Assembly (NCBI GenBank): GCA_023227965.1
Contig: JALOCA010000008.1
Location: forward strand, 38,238 to 102,237
Source: Lentimicrobiaceae bacterium
GTDB lineage: Bacteria > Bacteroidota > Bacteroidia > Bacteroidales > JALOCA01
Direction of reading: 5' to 3'
Length of the DNA stretch: 64,000 bases
Shown: positions 1 to 8,078 of the stretch, one piece after another
Layout: the number at the start of each line of letters is the position of its first letter
Numbering within the stretch: position 1 is the stretch's first letter
Made by a program: the position numbers and the translations under genes
The notes under the pieces: model-generated
The model's database searches: none
What the model saw: only the letters and a program-made list of their open reading frames with translations
Told to the model about the DNA's origin: nothing

Positions 1-765
1 ATGAAATAATAATGTTGCTATGGCATCGTTGCGACTACTGATGGAATTCAACATTTGGTTCCATTGATAAGTTGTGGCACCAAAATCGGCAGAAATAGTC
101 CCGTAATCAGGATGCTGGTATATATAAGAGCCTATGCCCGTTTCGGGCCACCGGAAATAATACATCAACTGCCCCATAGCTGTTGCCACACAACCGGCAT
201 AGGCATGACCATCAGGACCAGCAGCATCATCAGGGCACAAACCATTGTAAGGAGCATCCTGGTTCCATTGCGATGTAAGCAAAGGTTCAACCGATTTTCC
301 AGAAAATAGTTGCAGGTCTTTGCCGTCAAGCAAATGTTGCCATTCATTTTGATAATCATCTGATTTAAAACTATTATTCTTTACTGCAAAAGCAATTTGC
401 CGTTTATAAAAATCCATCCATGCAGAAAAACTTGCCGGCTGCTTTGTTTCTTCATATTTTCCATTAAAAGAATAAGCAAGTACCGGAGGTAATTCATCAT
501 AGGCTGCAACAGTAACAAAGCCTCCCGCTGAAATATTAAACACATAATAACAAACGGTTTGTTCGGAAAATATGGTAAAGTTTCCGGTTGTTTGCAACGA
601 TTCTGCCGGAACATTACGGTATTGCGAAGCCCGTTCGTAATAAAAGTTTATAGCAACCTTTGAGGCTTCTTCGGGCGTTACCTGTTTTGAAAAAGTGAGC
701 AGGGGCAGAAGGAAAAAGGTTAAGATTGAAACTAAGATTAGGGTTGAGTGTAATAGTTTTTTCAT
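1..765 (-). CDS. C10 (streptopain/interpain-like) cysteine peptidase, 3' part missing
   Basis: The gene reads leftward from an ATG at 765 and is open to base 1, giving 255 codons; the rest lies outside the window. The N-terminus (MKKLLHSTLILVSILTFF) is a signal peptide, so export is expected. A spi/propeptide-like stretch follows, with the phrase FNISAGGFVTVAA typical of C10 prodomains. The catalytic region then begins around residue 175 with LLTSQWNQ and, near residue 200, GHAYAGCVATAMGQLMYY, whose Cys is the family nucleophile. The catalytic His lies beyond the edge. C10 enzymes are secreted, self-activated papain-fold proteases; Bacteroidota homologues often carry a C-terminal secretion domain that cannot be checked here. 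The start is chosen because it gives an immediate signal peptide. Confidence 0.85.
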   Translation of the reverse strand, partial: MKKLLHSTLILVSILTFFLLPLLTFSKQVTPEEASKVAINFYYERASQYRNVPAESLQTTGNFTIFSEQTVCYYVFNISAGGFVTVAAYDELPPVLAYSFNGKYEETKQPASFSAWMDFYKRQIAFAVKNNSFKSDDYQNEWQHLLDGKDLQLFSGKSVEPLLTSQWNQDAPYNGLCPDDAAGPDGHAYAGCVATAMGQLMYYFRWPETGIGSYIYQHPDYGTISADFGATTYQWNQMLNSISSRNDAIATLLFH

Positions 766-842
766 AGCATCAAAGATGTTTAATTTCATTTTCAAGCATT
801 GTAAATATTTTGGAAAGACTATCTTTACGTATTTCTTCTTTT

Positions 843-1000
843 TTGCACCCCATTTCCAGTTCTCCTTAATTTTCAGGATGTGCACGATGAATGATTTCGC
901 AAAGTTTTACCAAAATGGGCTGTGCAAATGCCGGTATTTCAGCAATATATTGGTCAATAAGTAGTAGTGCATCGAAGCGTATAGCAGACTTTATAACCAT
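843..1000 (-). pseudogene. DUF1801 (YdhG-like) remnant with a one-base frameshift
   Basis: From an ATG at 1000 the minus strand reads IDQYIAEIPAFAQPILVKLC and EIIHRAHPEN, then stops at 866-868. This is the N-terminal half of the DUF1801 fold (family pattern: Y-hydrophobic-P-x-L-x-L-R-x-x-I-x-x-x-x-P-E). Removing one A from the AAAA run at the PEN codons restores the frame as HPEIKENWKWGA, the next conserved block of the family. After WKWGA the match fades into the start of the neighbouring C10 gene, so the C-terminal half is gone. The sequence shows the shift directly; whether it is a real mutation or an assembly error in a homopolymer cannot be told. DUF1801 proteins have no settled function. 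Confidence 0.6.
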
Positions 1001-1042
1001 GTTCGCAAATTTTTGAAGTAAAAATAAAGAAAAAAGAAAGCC

Positions 1043-1927
1043 CTACCTCTTTCCCCTGCAAAAAACTCCCAAAGGCAATTTTTTTTCGGTATTGTCCGGA
1101 ATGAACAATTCGCCATATTCCGGATATTTCAGTCCGGGCAAATAAGCATTTACAAGATTGGCTGCAATCAGAGATGAAAAGCCCATCGAATACAGATTAA
1201 GAAGAATAAAAGCATGAGCTGTCTCCAATAATTGACTACAAAGTTGCATCATTTCACCAATCGAATCTTCCAATACCCATTTTTCACCATCCGGTCCCCT
1301 ACCGTAAGCCGGTGGGTCCAGAATAATTCCATGATAGGTATTCCCTCTTTTCACTTCACGCCGAACAAATTTCAACGCATCCTCCACAACCCAACGTATG
1401 CCTTCCAATCCACTGGCTTCCATATTTTCACGGCTCCAGGTGATTACCGGTTTCACAGAATCAACATGGGTAACAGCCGCTCCCGCAGCCCTTGCTACCA
1501 GTGAAGCCCCTCCGGTATAGGCAAATAGATTCAATACACGGGGTTGTGCAACACTCAGAGAATGAATGGCATCATAAATATAATCCCAATTTACACTTTG
1601 TTCGGGGAAAATGCCGATATGCCGGAAAGCTGTCAATCCCAGGCGCATTTGGATTTGCATATTTTTGTACCGGTAAGATATAAACCATTGCTCAGGCATG
1701 CCTTTTTGTAAATGCCATTCGCCTTTTTCCGGATTATTTTTTTCCTTGATGAAACTGGCATTTGCCTTTAGTTTCCACTCTGATTCAGGCAAAGATGGTA
1801 GCCAGACTGCCTGAGGTTCAGGACGCCGAAGGATATACTTTCCGAAACGTTCTAATTTTTCAAAATTTCCACTGTCTATCAGTTCGTAATCAGTAAAGTG
1901 AAGCGGGTTAAGAAGAAGCATAAGCAA
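1043..1927 (-). CDS. Class I SAM-dependent methyltransferase, RlmI/RlmK-like
   Basis: A 294-residue Rossmann methyltransferase. The AdoMet loop is NLFAYTGGASLVARAAGA around residue 135, followed by the acidic ribose-binding position in THVDSVK, and a DPPAYGRGP motif near residue 200 that matches the (N/D)PP catalytic loop of nucleic-acid base methylases. This combination is typical of the RlmI family, which makes 5-methylcytosine in 23S rRNA, although the PUA domain of E. coli RlmI is absent. Substrate is therefore inferred as rRNA only by family. The annotated start (MLMLLLNPLHF) has two further in-frame ATGs within four codons. A minus-strand -7 box (TATCTTTG) lies at 1941-1948, just upstream. 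Confidence 0.75.
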   Translation of the reverse strand: MLMLLLNPLHFTDYELIDSGNFEKLERFGKYILRRPEPQAVWLPSLPESEWKLKANASFIKEKNNPEKGEWHLQKGMPEQWFISYRYKNMQIQMRLGLTAFRHIGIFPEQSVNWDYIYDAIHSLSVAQPRVLNLFAYTGGASLVARAAGAAVTHVDSVKPVITWSRENMEASGLEGIRWVVEDALKFVRREVKRGNTYHGIILDPPAYGRGPDGEKWVLEDSIGEMMQLCSQLLETAHAFILLNLYSMGFSSLIAANLVNAYLPGLKYPEYGELFIPDNTEKKLPLGVFCRGKR

Positions 1928-1940
1928 TAGTTTACCGAAA

Positions 1941-1948
1941 CAAAGATA
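1941..1948 (-). promoter_or_regulatory. -7 box for the methyltransferase gene
   Basis: On the minus strand this reads TATCTTTG, a full match to the Bacteroidota consensus TAnnTTTG. It sits 14 bases upstream of the ATG at 1927, so the leader would be very short. No clear TTG was found 19 bp further upstream. Confidence 0.45.
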
Positions 1949-2018
1949 AAAGATATTGATAAATGTTGGTTTTTATGTTTCACTTAAACCAAAAATCAGG
2001 ATTTTCAATGTTTAAAAT

Positions 2019-2026
2019 TATCTTTG
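2019..2026 (+). promoter_or_regulatory. -7 box for the EamA / saccharopine-dehydrogenase pair
   Basis: TATCTTTG matches TAnnTTTG and lies 25 bases before the TTG start at 2051. It faces away from the minus-strand -7 box at 1941-1948, so the two genes are divergently transcribed from one short gap. Confidence 0.45.
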
Positions 2027-2050
2027 TCCACTTAATTTAAAACAGATTTA

Positions 2051-2959
2051 TTGAAACTGTCTATTATCTGGGTTTACGTACTTGTAATTTTCTCCATGCT
2101 CTTCTGGGGGTTGTCTTTTGTTTGGTTTAAAATTGTAAACCCATTTTATAGTCCCATCACCATTATCTTTTTAAGACTACTCATTTCCAGTAGCATGTTG
2201 TACTTTATTATCCGTATATTTCGTTTCCGGTACAAGGTAAAGCAAAAAGATGTAAAATATTTTCTCTTGTTGGCATTTTGCCAGCCCTTTTGCTATTTCC
2301 TTGGCGAAAGCTATGGATTAACAAAAGTTTCTTCCACCGTTTCTGCGGTTATCATTGCCACCATTCCATTGTTTACACCTATTGTGGCGTATTATTTCGT
2401 CCACGAAAAATTAAGTTTGTTTCATTTTATCGGAATGATTGTATCCTTTAGCGGAATTATTATCATGATTATCAATCCTGATCTTTCCTTTAATGCATCC
2501 CCGCAAGGTATATTTTTATTGTTTTTCGCAGTAGCCTCTGCGGTAGCTTTTTCGGCAGTAATCCGAAAGATAAGTCCCGATTACTCGCCACTTACGATAA
2601 CATTTTATCAAAATCTGCTTGGATCTGTATATTTTTTACCATTATTTTTCATCTTTGATTATCAAAATTTTATTTATACGACTCCTTCATGGAATGCCAT
2701 TGCTGCCCTTTTACAATTAGCAGTTTTTGCTTCTTCTTTGGCTTATCTGTTTTATGTAATCGGGCTCAATCGTATCGGATTAAATAAAGCTTCATTATAC
2801 GCTAATTTAATTCCCGTTTTTACGGCGTTCTTTTCTTTTTTTATTCTCGGTGAACAGTTTACATTTGCAAAAATACTTGGAATAGCTGTAGTAATTGTAG
2901 GAGTTATGATTTCACAGTTAGATAAATTAAATAACCGTTTAAAATTACGAAAGTTATGA
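2051..2959 (+). CDS. EamA/DMT-family transporter (drug/metabolite exporter)
   Basis: A 302-residue inner-membrane protein with ten hydrophobic segments arranged as two EamA repeats. The first repeat has FSMLFWGLSFVWFKI and the second starts near residue 155; the conserved Pro-rich end of the last helix is LIPVFTAFFSFFILGEQFT. These proteins export small metabolites such as amino acids, but the substrate cannot be read from sequence. The start used is TTG at 2051, because an in-frame TAA lies at 2033-2035 and the next ATG (2098) would cut into the first helix. The last codons overlap the next gene in an ATGA junction, so the two are translationally coupled, which hints that the exported or imported compound relates to the downstream dehydrogenase. 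Confidence 0.85.
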   Translation: MKLSIIWVYVLVIFSMLFWGLSFVWFKIVNPFYSPITIIFLRLLISSSMLYFIIRIFRFRYKVKQKDVKYFLLLAFCQPFCYFLGESYGLTKVSSTVSAVIIATIPLFTPIVAYYFVHEKLSLFHFIGMIVSFSGIIIMIINPDLSFNASPQGIFLLFFAVASAVAFSAVIRKISPDYSPLTITFYQNLLGSVYFLPLFFIFDYQNFIYTTPSWNAIAALLQLAVFASSLAYLFYVIGLNRIGLNKASLYANLIPVFTAFFSFFILGEQFTFAKILGIAVVIVGVMISQLDKLNNRLKLRKL

Positions 2960-4092
2960 AAATACTTGTTTTGGGAACCGGATTGGTAGGTGGTCCTATT
3001 GCAGCCGACCTTGCCCGCGATACAAATTTTGAGGTTGGAATAGCAGATATTAATCCTGTAAAAATGAATATGTTAGGAGAAAAATATCCTGTAAAAACCT
3101 ACTGTTGCGACCTGAAAAATCCAGATATGGTAAAAGAAATCATAAAAGAATATGATATGGCTGTAAATGCCGTACCCGGTTTTATGGGTTTTTCTACCCT
3201 GAAAGCATTGACTGAAGCAGGGAAAAACGTTGTGGACATAGCATTTTTCCCGGAAGATATGTTTTTGTTGGATCATCTTGCCAAGGAGAAAAATGTTACA
3301 ATCGTTTCCGATATGGGTGTTGCTCCGGGGATGAGCCACTTACTGACAGGCTACGGAGCATCCATGCTCGATAAAGTAGAAAAAGCCATTATTTACGTTG
3401 GTGGGCTTCCCAAAATTCGCCAATGGCCATACGAATACAAGGCTGTTTTTTCTCCTGTTGATGTTTTGGAAGAATATACCCGCTCGGCACGAGTGATAGA
3501 AAACGGGAAGGAAATAATTAAATCTGCTTTGTCTGAAGCTGAATTGATTGACTTTCCCAAAATCGGGACACTCGAAGCTTTTGTAAGCGATGGGCTTCGT
3601 TCGTTAACAAAAACCATTCCGGCTGATTATATGGTTGAAAAGACCCTGCGTTACAAAGGGCACATCGAACTGATGAAAATATTTCGCGAAAGCGGATTTT
3701 TCGATACAAAACCGGTTCAAATTCAAGGTCAATGGGTTTCGCCGCTGGAATTTACCTCCAAGTTACTTTTTCCTAAATGGAAATTAGAAGAAGGGGAAGA
3801 AGACATCACAGTGATGCAGATAATTGTAGAAGGGCAGAAAAATGGGAGAAAACTCCGTTTTACATGGAATCTTTATGACACATACGATAAGGTAACGGAA
3901 ACACATTCCATGGCACGCACTACAGGTTATGCCGCCACGGCGGCAGTCAGGCTACTTGCATCAGGATTATACGCACAAAAAGGGGTTTCGGCACCGGAAT
4001 TTATCGGCAAACATCCCGAATGTGTCCAATATATGCTTGACCGTCTGAAAGAGCGAGGTATTTGTTACCAGGAAACGAAAGAAGATATTTAG
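2956..4092 (+). CDS. Saccharopine dehydrogenase-family oxidoreductase
   Basis: A 378-residue NAD(P)-dependent enzyme. The N-terminal Rossmann motif is VLGTGLVGGPIAADLA, and the protein has the catalytic/C-terminal saccharopine dehydrogenase domain with DMGVAPGMSHLL near residue 115 and MARTTGYAATAA near residue 320. Bacteroidota proteins of this type resemble the glutamate-forming saccharopine reductase (LYS9-like) and carboxynorspermidine/lysine-pathway enzymes. Which amino-acid conjugate is used is not resolved here. The ATG overlaps the stop of the EamA gene (ATGA), so both are made from one message. About 60 bases after its stop comes tRNA-Met with its own promoter, so the operon probably ends here. 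Confidence 0.8.
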   Translation: MKILVLGTGLVGGPIAADLARDTNFEVGIADINPVKMNMLGEKYPVKTYCCDLKNPDMVKEIIKEYDMAVNAVPGFMGFSTLKALTEAGKNVVDIAFFPEDMFLLDHLAKEKNVTIVSDMGVAPGMSHLLTGYGASMLDKVEKAIIYVGGLPKIRQWPYEYKAVFSPVDVLEEYTRSARVIENGKEIIKSALSEAELIDFPKIGTLEAFVSDGLRSLTKTIPADYMVEKTLRYKGHIELMKIFRESGFFDTKPVQIQGQWVSPLEFTSKLLFPKWKLEEGEEDITVMQIIVEGQKNGRKLRFTWNLYDTYDKVTETHSMARTTGYAATAAVRLLASGLYAQKGVSAPEFIGKHPECVQYMLDRLKERGICYQETKEDI

Positions 4093-4109
4093 CAAAGATT
4101 AAAAATATC

Positions 4110-4138
4110 TTGCTTTACGGAAAAAATTTATATTTTTG
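4110..4138 (+). promoter_or_regulatory. Promoter of tRNA-Met
   Basis: TTG at 4110-4112 and TATTTTTG at 4131-4138, separated by 18 bp, match the Bacteroidota TTTG-N19-TAnnTTTG promoter. The tRNA begins 16 bases after the -7 box. Confidence 0.6.
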
Positions 4139-4154
4139 CACCCTCAAAAAATGC

Positions 4155-4228
4155 GGCGTGGTAGCTCAGATGGTTAGAGCGTCGGATTCATAACCCGGAG
4201 GTCACGAGTTCAACTCTCGTCCACGCTA
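4155..4228 (+). tRNA. tRNA-Met (anticodon CAT)
   Basis: Full cloverleaf of 74 nt. Acceptor arms GGCGTGG and CCACGCT pair, with one terminal G-U. The D arm has AGCTCAGATGGTTAGAGC, the anticodon loop has CAT at 4189-4191, and the T arm is CACGAGTTCAACTCTCGT-like. Discriminator A at 4228; CCA is not encoded. The paired first position argues against the initiator tRNA, so this is an elongator Met tRNA; a lysidine-modified Ile tRNA cannot be fully excluded by eye. Confidence 0.93.
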
Positions 4229-4241
4229 CTTCGTTGAAAAT

Positions 4242-4266
4242 GCCTGGTTTTTACCGGGCTTTTTTA
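4242..4266 (+). terminator. Rho-independent terminator after tRNA-Met
   Basis: Stem GCCTGG / CCGGGC (one T-G pair) around a six-base loop TTTTTA, followed by six T. Confidence 0.8.
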
Positions 4267-4421
4267 TTTATAATCATTTAATATTTTATTCAGTATCCAC
4301 AGCAACAGGAAAAATCTATCCAGATTGGGTTTTGTAAGTTTTTTGGATTTCTTAAACATTCCCCCTGCCCTTTTTGTTATATTCCGCAGAATAAAGTCAA
4401 TAACCTTTTATAGTTTGTATT

Positions 4422-6464
4422 ATGGAATTAACAGAAAAATACAATATCAATACCACTGCAAAAGAAATACTTGAAAAATGGTATTATTTGATGCTTGTTG
4501 GCAGGCGGATAGACGAAAAAGCGCCCAATTACCTGAGACAGGCTTTAGGCTGGTCGTACCATGCGCCTTATGCCGGACACGACGGAATCCAGCTTGCCAT
4601 CGGGCAGGTATTTGACCGCGAAACCGACCATCTTTTTCCATATTACCGCGACATGCTCACTGCACTTTCTGCCGGCATCACCGCCGAGGAAATCATCCTG
4701 AACGGACTGTCGAAAGCTACCGACATCGCCAGCGGTGGTCGTCATATGTCGAACCATTTTGCCAAACCAGAATGGCATATCCACAATGTTTCCTCTGCCA
4801 CCGGGAATCATACGTTACATGCAGCCGGCGTTGCACGTGCAATGAAAAAATACAACCACAAAGGAGTTGCTATCAGTTCGCAGGGCGAATCTTCCACCTC
4901 CGAAGGATATGTGTTTGAAGCCATTAACGGGGCTTCCAACGAAAAACTACCGGTGATTTTTGTTTTCCAAGATAACGGATACGGAATATCTGTTCCGAAA
5001 AAAGACCAGACGGCTAACCACTATGCCGCCGATAATTATTCGGGTTTAAAACATTTAAGAATCATCCATTGCGATGGGAAGAATGTGTTCGACTCCATGA
5101 ATGCCATGATGGAAGCCAAACGTCATGTGTTGGAAAACGGAGAACCGGTGATTGTTCATGCAAGTTGTGTACGAATCGGTTCGCATTCCAATTCCGACAA
5201 GCACGAATTGTACCGCGATGATAACGAAATTACCTGTACCACAGCAGCCGACCCTTTGCTACGTTTTCGGAAACAACTTTTGCATGCCAAACGCTTTACC
5301 GAAGAAGAACTTGCCACCATTGACAACGAAGCAAAAAACATCGTTTCGCAGGCACATAAAAAAGCCATCGCAGCACCCGACCCTTCACCAGATAGTATTT
5401 ATAATTTTGTAAGTCCTGAACCATACATTTCTGTGAAATATCCCGACGGAACCCATAAGGAAACCGGCGAAAAGAAACGGCTCATTACCGCCATCAATGA
5501 AACGTTGAAGGCAGAGTTCAGGCATAACCCGGATACATTTCTCTGGGGACAGGACATTGCCAACAAGGATAAAGGCGGAATTTTCAACGTAAGCAAGGGG
5601 ATGCAGCATGAATTTGGCAAAGAAAGGGTTTTTAATGCTCCTATTGCCGAAGATTTCATCGTGGGAACAGCCAATGGAATGAGCCGTTTTGATGAAAAGA
5701 TACGCATTGTGGTAGAAGGAGCCGAGTTTGCCGACTATTTCTGGCCCGCAATGGAGCAACTGGTAGAGCTTTCGCACGATTACTGGCGCAGTAACGGGAA
5801 ATTTTCACCCAATGTTACCGTTCGTCTTGCTTCAGGTGGGTATATCGGGGGCGGTTTATATCATTCTCAAACTATAGAAGGTGCCCTTACCACACTTCCC
5901 GGGTTGCGGGTAGTGTATCCTTCTTTTGCCGACGATGCCGCCGGGCTTTTACGTACCGCTATCCGTTCAAGAGGACCTACGGTTTTTCTCGAACCAAAGG
6001 CTTTGTACAACGACCCTTCGGCAGAGGCTGTTGTACTAAATGATTTTGAAGTGCCTTTTGGTAAAGCAAGGATTCGCAGGCAGGGTAAAGACCTTACCAT
6101 CATTACATACGGAAATACTGCTCCAATGTGTTTACAGGTTGCCGACAATATTTTTGCCGATACCGGAAAAAACATTGAAGTAATAGACATCCGTTCGTTA
6201 GTTCCGCTGGATAAAGAAAGTATTCTCATTTCTGTAAAAAAGACCAACCGGGCATTGGTGGTTCACGAAGACAAGGTATTTGCAGGTTTTGGCGGGGAAC
6301 TAACATCCATCATTGCTTCGGATGCCTTTGAATATCTGGATGCACCCATTAAACGAATAGGAGCCACCTATACGCCAGTGGGATTTAACCGTATCCTTGA
6401 AAAAGCCATACTCCCGGATGCCGAAAAGATTTATCTTGCTGCAAAAGAATTGCTGGAATACTGA
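4422..6464 (+). CDS. 2-oxoacid dehydrogenase E1, alpha and beta subunits fused
   Basis: One 680-residue chain. Residues about 1-330 are the E1-alpha TPP domain (SYHAPYAGHDGIQLAIGQ; GESSTSEGYVFEAINGAS and FVFQDNGYGIS for TPP/Mg binding). Residues about 350-680 are E1-beta (FLWGQDIANKDKGGIFNVS; FNAPIAEDFIVGTANGMS; C-terminal transketolase domain with IRSLVPLDKESI). The fused form is common in Bacteroidota and acts on pyruvate or branched-chain 2-oxoacids, feeding a lipoyl E2. No E2 or E3 gene is nearby, so substrate stays open; a lipoate-protein ligase is encoded at 16815. The gene stands alone after the tRNA-Met terminator, and its mRNA converges with the HAD gene at 6625. Confidence 0.87.
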   Translation: MELTEKYNINTTAKEILEKWYYLMLVGRRIDEKAPNYLRQALGWSYHAPYAGHDGIQLAIGQVFDRETDHLFPYYRDMLTALSAGITAEEIILNGLSKATDIASGGRHMSNHFAKPEWHIHNVSSATGNHTLHAAGVARAMKKYNHKGVAISSQGESSTSEGYVFEAINGASNEKLPVIFVFQDNGYGISVPKKDQTANHYAADNYSGLKHLRIIHCDGKNVFDSMNAMMEAKRHVLENGEPVIVHASCVRIGSHSNSDKHELYRDDNEITCTTAADPLLRFRKQLLHAKRFTEEELATIDNEAKNIVSQAHKKAIAAPDPSPDSIYNFVSPEPYISVKYPDGTHKETGEKKRLITAINETLKAEFRHNPDTFLWGQDIANKDKGGIFNVSKGMQHEFGKERVFNAPIAEDFIVGTANGMSRFDEKIRIVVEGAEFADYFWPAMEQLVELSHDYWRSNGKFSPNVTVRLASGGYIGGGLYHSQTIEGALTTLPGLRVVYPSFADDAAGLLRTAIRSRGPTVFLEPKALYNDPSAEAVVLNDFEVPFGKARIRRQGKDLTIITYGNTAPMCLQVADNIFADTGKNIEVIDIRSLVPLDKESILISVKKTNRALVVHEDKVFAGFGGELTSIIASDAFEYLDAPIKRIGATYTPVGFNRILEKAILPDAEKIYLAAKELLEY

Positions 6465-6624
6465 TTCACCTGAGTTCGGGATAAAACATGTTTTACTATT
6501 AACCCGTCAGTGTTTTAATATCAATAAAAAAGGGGGTTTATTTCTGGTGGATTCTCCGTCAGGGAATCAATTATTACTATAAAAAACCTTTTTATGACGT
6601 TCGAATATTATAACTGATTATTTA

Positions 6625-7482
6625 TCATATTGCACTAAGTTTTTCCAACTCGGCATTGGTAGCTATTTTATCAAGAACCCGTTTAATGATTTTATCCAGG
6701 ACACTATCTTCCCGGTAGTCAGCAGGGGCAATGTAATTGGCTCTTTCATGTTTTATTAAATCCTCGCTGATTTGCCTTGGTGACGCCTTGCCATTCTTGG
6801 CTCTTCCGTGCGGATTGAAAACGGCAATGGCAGTACCTCCCTGGTATTTTATCATTTTCATAGCGGGCACATCCGTTTCTCCGTCTCCAACATAAATGAT
6901 ATGTTTAAAAGGGATAGGGCGTTCGTTATCAGGAATAAATTTATTTATTACCGTATTATCGTACGAATTATGTATCCCTTTGTTGATTCTGAAAAGATAT
7001 TGCGTTTTGTTAGTATAATTTATTGCCAAAGCAGGCCATTGGGCAACACCATTAACATCGTACCGGAAACCAGAAGCAAAAATATTTGTAAAATGTGATG
7101 CAATGCGTGTGCCTTTAATGAATTCGCGTAATCCGGAAGAAATAATATAATGTTCCGTATCTAACCCTTGTTCTTTTGCATAGCGGTTTATCCTGTCGAA
7201 CCAGATTTCCACTCCATCAAAAAAGGAAATGTCCTTTCCATAATTTTCAAAATCACTTCTTCGTATTGGTAATTCTTTTCTTTTTGCCTCATCAAGCATT
7301 AGCTGCATATATGCCAGAATTTCGTCCATATCATTTTCTTTGGCAATATGGTTAGCTTTGCTCCAGAAACTGGCTTTATCCATACCAAGTGTAGGTATGA
7401 ACGAATGTTCCTGCATATTACCCGGTGCCAGCGTACCGTCAAAATCGTATGCAATGGCTACTTTAATGCGTTTCTTCGACAT
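6625..7482 (-). CDS. HAD-superfamily phosphatase
   Basis: A 285-residue cytosolic hydrolase. Motif I is AYDFDGTLAPGNMQ near residue 10, with the nucleophile Asp and the DxD acid/base. Motif II is the Ser in YIISSGLREFIKGT around residue 110. Motif IV is YVGDGETDVPAMKMI around residue 205, giving the Mg-binding acids. The long helical insert after motif I is a C1-type cap. Such enzymes dephosphorylate phosphoserine, phosphosugars or nucleotides; the substrate is not identifiable. It is a single gene, converging with the E1 gene and lying upstream of no partner on its strand. Confidence 0.8.
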   Translation of the reverse strand: MSKKRIKVAIAYDFDGTLAPGNMQEHSFIPTLGMDKASFWSKANHIAKENDMDEILAYMQLMLDEAKRKELPIRRSDFENYGKDISFFDGVEIWFDRINRYAKEQGLDTEHYIISSGLREFIKGTRIASHFTNIFASGFRYDVNGVAQWPALAINYTNKTQYLFRINKGIHNSYDNTVINKFIPDNERPIPFKHIIYVGDGETDVPAMKMIKYQGGTAIAVFNPHGRAKNGKASPRQISEDLIKHERANYIAPADYREDSVLDKIIKRVLDKIATNAELEKLSAI

Positions 7483-7566
7483 AAATTTGTTTTTGTAGTT
7501 TACACGGAAAGATGCAACAATAACCTAAAAGGCAGCTTTCGGATTCAAATAACAAAAATAATAAAA

Positions 7567-7593
7567 AAAGAGCGAAGTTTTATCTCGCTCTTT
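7567..7593 (-). terminator. Terminator of the tRNA-Ser/tRNA-Pro transcript
   Basis: Read on the minus strand, AGAGCGA and TCGCTCT pair around a nine-base loop and are followed by a T run. It lies directly after tRNA-Pro, which suggests that the two tRNAs end here together. Confidence 0.75.
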
Positions 7594-7594
7594 G

Positions 7595-7669
7595 TCGGGG
7601 TGAGTGGATTCGAACCACCGACCACCTGGTCCCAAACCAGGTACGCTAACCGGACTGCGCTACACCCCG
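7595..7669 (-). tRNA. tRNA-Pro (anticodon TGG)
   Basis: A 75-nt cloverleaf: acceptor CGGGGTG pairs with CACCCCG, discriminator A at 7595, anticodon loop TTTGGGA with TGG at 7634-7632, and T loop TTCGAAT. CCA is not encoded. It lies 25 bases downstream of tRNA-Ser on the same strand. Confidence 0.95.
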
Positions 7670-7694
7670 AACTATTTTTTAGGGTTAAAAACCC

Positions 7695-7785
<91 letters not shown>

Positions 7786-7974
7786 GGATGATTAAATTCT
7801 GAATTAAGTTCCCATAATTGGGGGTGCAAAGATAAACAATCCTGTTTTATTCCAAAATTTTTTAGTATTTGGAATCTCTAAATTTAGTTACAGCAGGTTT
7901 TCTGCCAATGAAAGATAAACTTGTTATCATTAATATTCCGACTATTAATAGTATAATAGATGCTTCAGAATTTA

Positions 7975-8005
7975 TTTGCCCCTTTTGGAAAATGATGTAA
8001 TTTTG
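7975..8005 (+). promoter_or_regulatory. Promoter of the aconitase-family gene
   Basis: TTTG at 7975-7978 and TAATTTTG at 7998-8005 are separated by exactly 19 bp, a textbook Bacteroidota promoter. The leader to the ATG at 8079 would be about 65-70 nt. The rest of the gap 7786-8078 is AT-rich, with nothing else recognised. Confidence 0.7.
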
Positions 8006-8078
8006 ATTGGTAATTTTAATTCATAGTTTATCGTTTAACATATTAATAATCACATTAATTTAATTAAATTTATCCATT

